From assembly GCA_946480125.1 (NCBI GenBank), contig CAMLIY010000144.1, positions 1 through 8,005 of the forward strand: 8,005 nucleotides of DNA, in the 5' to 3' direction. The notes under the pieces are model-generated. The model was not told the origin of the DNA, did not search any database, and was given only the letters and a program-made list of their open reading frames with translations. Below are positions 6,360 to 8,005 of the stretch, in pieces (positions within the stretch are counted from its first letter, which is position 1; each line of letters begins with the position of its first letter). The translations under genes were made by a program, and so were the position numbers. The stretch comes from an uncultured Asticcacaulis sp. (GTDB lineage: Bacteria; Pseudomonadota; Alphaproteobacteria; Caulobacterales; Caulobacteraceae).

Positions 6360-7174
6360 TAATCGCCGCGGCAAATGAATAGTCGCCTGTCATTTGTAAT
6401 ATGAAAGCGGGCGCCCGCTGTCAAAAAGGCTCTGAGAACAAATTCGACGCTTTTGCGCCTGAACTTTCCGGCCAGTATACCCGTACTGGAAACAAAGCGA
6501 TTAATGGTCGTCACTGATAAGGCGGAGCGGTTGGCGGCTTCATCATACGTCCAGCCAAAAAGCGCGCACAAGGCGCGCACCGTAGCGCCCGTGGCCAGAT
6601 TTGCCGCTTCGGCGACGTCGGTCTCCGCTAAATCCGCCCTGATGTGGTCTACCCTCTGCTCCCTCACCACGCCATACCATTCCACAATATGACCCTGCTT
6701 GTCTTTCACCGGAAACCCTTGGGAAATATAGGGTCTGTCTATCCCGTCTTCGCAGATGACATTGACCGAAACCGCATAGGCTTTTCCGGTGGCCATGGCT
6801 TGGCGTGTTACCGCAGACACCTTTTCGCGCTGATCTTCCCGGATGGTTTCCAGCCAGGCGCGCCCCAGAACCGTGGCCCCTCTCCGGCGTAGATTTCCCC
6901 TTAAGGAATAGTCGAAAACGTCCCCCTGCTTGTCCTTGCGCCAGAAGCCATCGACATTCAGAGCACGCATGATCGTCTCCACACGTTCCGCCGCATTCTG
7001 ACCCGCCTGAGACAACAACATCTGTTGTGAGACATCCTGCGCAATCCCGATAAACCCCTGCGCGTCGCCCGTGTCGTCCGCTATAACTTCAAATTGCAGG
7101 TTTATATAGGCCGCCGCGGCTGTGGAACTGATAATGCGAAACACCTTTGCCGGCGGCACATAGCCATCATGCAT
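6359..7174 (-). CDS. PAS-domain sensory protein with C-terminal XRE-like helix-turn-helix; 5' end uncertain
   Basis: Probable cytoplasmic one-component sensor and regulator. From the ATG at 7174 the product is 271 residues. Residues 7-50 (VPPAKVFRII to GFIGIAQDVSQQ) look like the second half of a PAS fold with its PAC end. Residues about 70-178 form a second, complete PAS-like unit (NVDGFWRKDKQG; GFPVKDKQGHIVEWYGVV). Residues 196-259 resemble an XRE helix-turn-helix: VRALCALFGWTYDEAANRSA, then SVTTINRF as recognition helix, then VLRAFLTAGARFHI, the tail common in such domains. There is no kinase, cyclase or membrane segment. The frame is open only to 7207, where a TAG closes it, and the first PAS lacks its front half. 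Neither the ATG at 7174 nor the TTG at 7192 has a good ribosome site. The gene is therefore probably 5'-truncated by a frameshift or deletion. The chemoreceptor lies downstream. Confidence 0.8.
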   Translation of the reverse strand: MHDGYVPPAKVFRIISSTAAAAYINLQFEVIADDTGDAQGFIGIAQDVSQQMLLSQAGQNAAERVETIMRALNVDGFWRKDKQGDVFDYSLRGNLRRRGATVLGRAWLETIREDQREKVSAVTRQAMATGKAYAVSVNVICEDGIDRPYISQGFPVKDKQGHIVEWYGVVREQRVDHIRADLAETDVAEAANLATGATVRALCALFGWTYDEAANRSALSVTTINRFVSSTGILAGKFRRKSVEFVLRAFLTAGARFHITNDRRLFICRGD

Positions 7175-7310
7175 CAGTGCCACGCCGTGCAAAAAGCTCG
7201 ATGCGGCCTATGCCAAGCTTTTGCTCCATAAGCGACAAGGTCTTAACGGAAGACAGTTTCCTATCGTATGACACAATCTGTTCGCTTCGCCTGAGGATCA
7301 ACCAAGTCAA
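7167..7310 (-). pseudogene. Possible out-of-frame N-terminal remnant of the PAS-HTH gene
   Basis: A different - strand frame is open from 7343 to a TGA at 7169-7167. Its last part encodes SLMEQKLGIGRIELF (ATG of MEQ at 7229), which resembles the first helix and strand of a PAS domain. It runs out just where the PAS-HTH frame starts to look like the middle of a PAS domain. The two frames could be joined at CTTTTTG (about 7190-7196) by loss of one T. The joined PAS would still be about 30-40 residues short, so a small deletion is likely too. Possible starts are TTG 7310, TTG 7301, GTG 7274 and ATG 7229, none with a convincing ribosome site. The resemblance is by eye, and codon bias in this stretch is only neutral. 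Confidence 0.35.
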
Positions 7311-7351
7311 CGGATGCGAACAATAGCGGGCTGAAACAAATTCTCAACAAT

Positions 7352-7387
7352 AAGAAAACAAAATTCCGCCGGATTCCGACGGGATTT
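7352..7387 (-). terminator. Intrinsic terminator of dnaJ
   Basis: On the - strand, AAATCCCGTCGG, a three-base loop AAT, and CCGGCGGAATTT form a 12-position stem with one mismatch and one G-T wobble. A T-rich tract (TGTTTTCTT) follows immediately. It lies about 50 bp after the dnaJ stop and should end that transcript, so the PAS-HTH gene would need its own promoter in about 7230-7350. Confidence 0.82.
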
Positions 7388-7436
7388 CGATACTATGATA
7401 CCTTACGGACACAGAACCAGAGTTTGTCTTCACAGG

Positions 7437-8005
7437 CTACTGAGCCGCAGCGCCGGTGATATCTTCCCAGAAGCGCTTGGCCTTGTGCATAAAGCCCTGC
7501 GACTGCGCATAGGACTGTTCCTCCGAGAGCGCGGCAAATTCCTTCATCAGCTCCTTCTGGCGAGCGGTCAGGTGCTTTGGTGTTTCGATGAAGAGTTCGA
7601 CGATCAGGTCGCCCTTCTTCTTCGAATTGAGCACCGGCATGCCGCGTTCCTTGAGCCTGACCTTGTGACCGGTCTGGGCGCCTTCGGGTACATTGATTTC
7701 CAGCTTGCACTGACCATCGCAGCCCTCGCCACCCATCAGGCACGGCACGTCGAGTTCCCCACCGAGAATGGCGGTCGCCATCGGCACGGGGATCGAACAA
7801 TGCAGATCGGCGCCGTCGCGCTCGAAAATATCGTGCTCGGCCACGGTCAGGAAAATATAGAGGTCGCCCTTGGGGCCGCCCTTCGGACCGGCCTGGCCTT
7901 CGCCCTTAAGCAGGATGCGCGCGCCATCATCGACGCCGGCCGGGATGCGGACCTTGAGGTCTTTATTCTTGCGAACCTGGCCATGACCGCGGCAGTTATC
8001 GCACG
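7437..8005 (-). CDS. dnaJ: Chaperone DnaJ, C-terminal half (5' partial)
   Basis: J-domain co-chaperone of DnaK, which delivers unfolded substrates and stimulates DnaK ATPase. The frame is open to the window edge, so only about 188 C-terminal residues are present (full length is usually 370-390). It begins in the last zinc-binding repeat, CDNCRGHG (codons 8003-7980). The substrate-binding beta domains follow, with KVRIPAGVDDGARILLKGEG, GGPKGDLYIFL, ERDGADLHCSIPVPMATAILGGELDVP, VPEGAQTGHKVRLKERGMP and the dimerisation-side KGDLIVELFIETP. The end, GFMHKAKRFWEDITGAAAQ, is the usual KRF-type tail. A GTG at 7844 is internal and is not the start. One oddity is a two-cysteine stretch, GGEGCDGQCKLEIN (codons within about 7735-7690), where many DnaJ proteins have a short cysteine-free loop. 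The gene ends with TAG and a strong terminator. Confidence 0.97.
   Translation of the reverse strand, partial: CDNCRGHGQVRKNKDLKVRIPAGVDDGARILLKGEGQAGPKGGPKGDLYIFLTVAEHDIFERDGADLHCSIPVPMATAILGGELDVPCLMGGEGCDGQCKLEINVPEGAQTGHKVRLKERGMPVLNSKKKGDLIVELFIETPKHLTARQKELMKEFAALSEEQSYAQSQGFMHKAKRFWEDITGAAAQ

Noticed and set aside
7393..7800. 135-codon open frame on the - strand overlapping dnaJ in another frame
   Set aside because: The dnaJ frame is unmistakable. This overlapping frame is Arg-rich and has no family signal.

Overview
The window looks like a chromosomal segment of an alphaproteobacterium, most likely from the Caulobacteraceae (an Asticcacaulis- or Caulobacter-like organism). This rests on moderately high G+C, strong third-position G/C preference, and the style of the proteins: a DnaJ ending in a KRFWEDITG-type tail, an ETFB-type lysine methyltransferase, and a HAMP chemoreceptor without a C-terminal pentapeptide. 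The taxonomic call is an inference from sequence style, not from a search.

Layout, left to right. On the + strand are the 3' part of an OafA-type membrane acyltransferase with a C-terminal SGNH domain (1-1460, cut by the window edge), dUTPase dut (1566-2048) and a small three-helix membrane protein (2273-2617). All remaining genes are on the - strand. In transcription order from the right edge they are: the C-terminal half of dnaJ (7437-8005) with a clear intrinsic terminator; a PAS-PAS-HTH protein whose 5' end looks damaged (6359-7174, with a possible remnant in another frame up to about 7310); a chemoreceptor (4474-6180) overlapping by ATGA a 109-residue protein of unknown function (4148-4477); an ETFB-lysine-methyltransferase-like protein (3450-4079); and dapB (2632-3381). 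The + and - blocks converge with only 14 bp between the small membrane protein and dapB.

Functionally, dut, dapB and dnaJ are housekeeping genes (nucleotide pool, lysine/diaminopimelate synthesis, chaperone). The PAS-HTH gene, the chemoreceptor and its coupled small protein form a sensory block lying between dnaJ and the methyltransferase-dapB pair, bounded by A+T-richer intergenic DNA and hairpins. The most interesting signals are in this block. The PAS protein ends in what looks like an XRE-type helix-turn-helix, so it would be a sensor and DNA binder in one chain. Immediately downstream, two perfect 10-bp inverted half-sites flank a sigma70-like promoter in front of the chemoreceptor gene. 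The chemoreceptor is translationally coupled to an unrecognised small protein. No CRISPR, tRNA, rRNA or insertion sequence was seen. I did not find a clearly new multi-gene defence or mobile system here.
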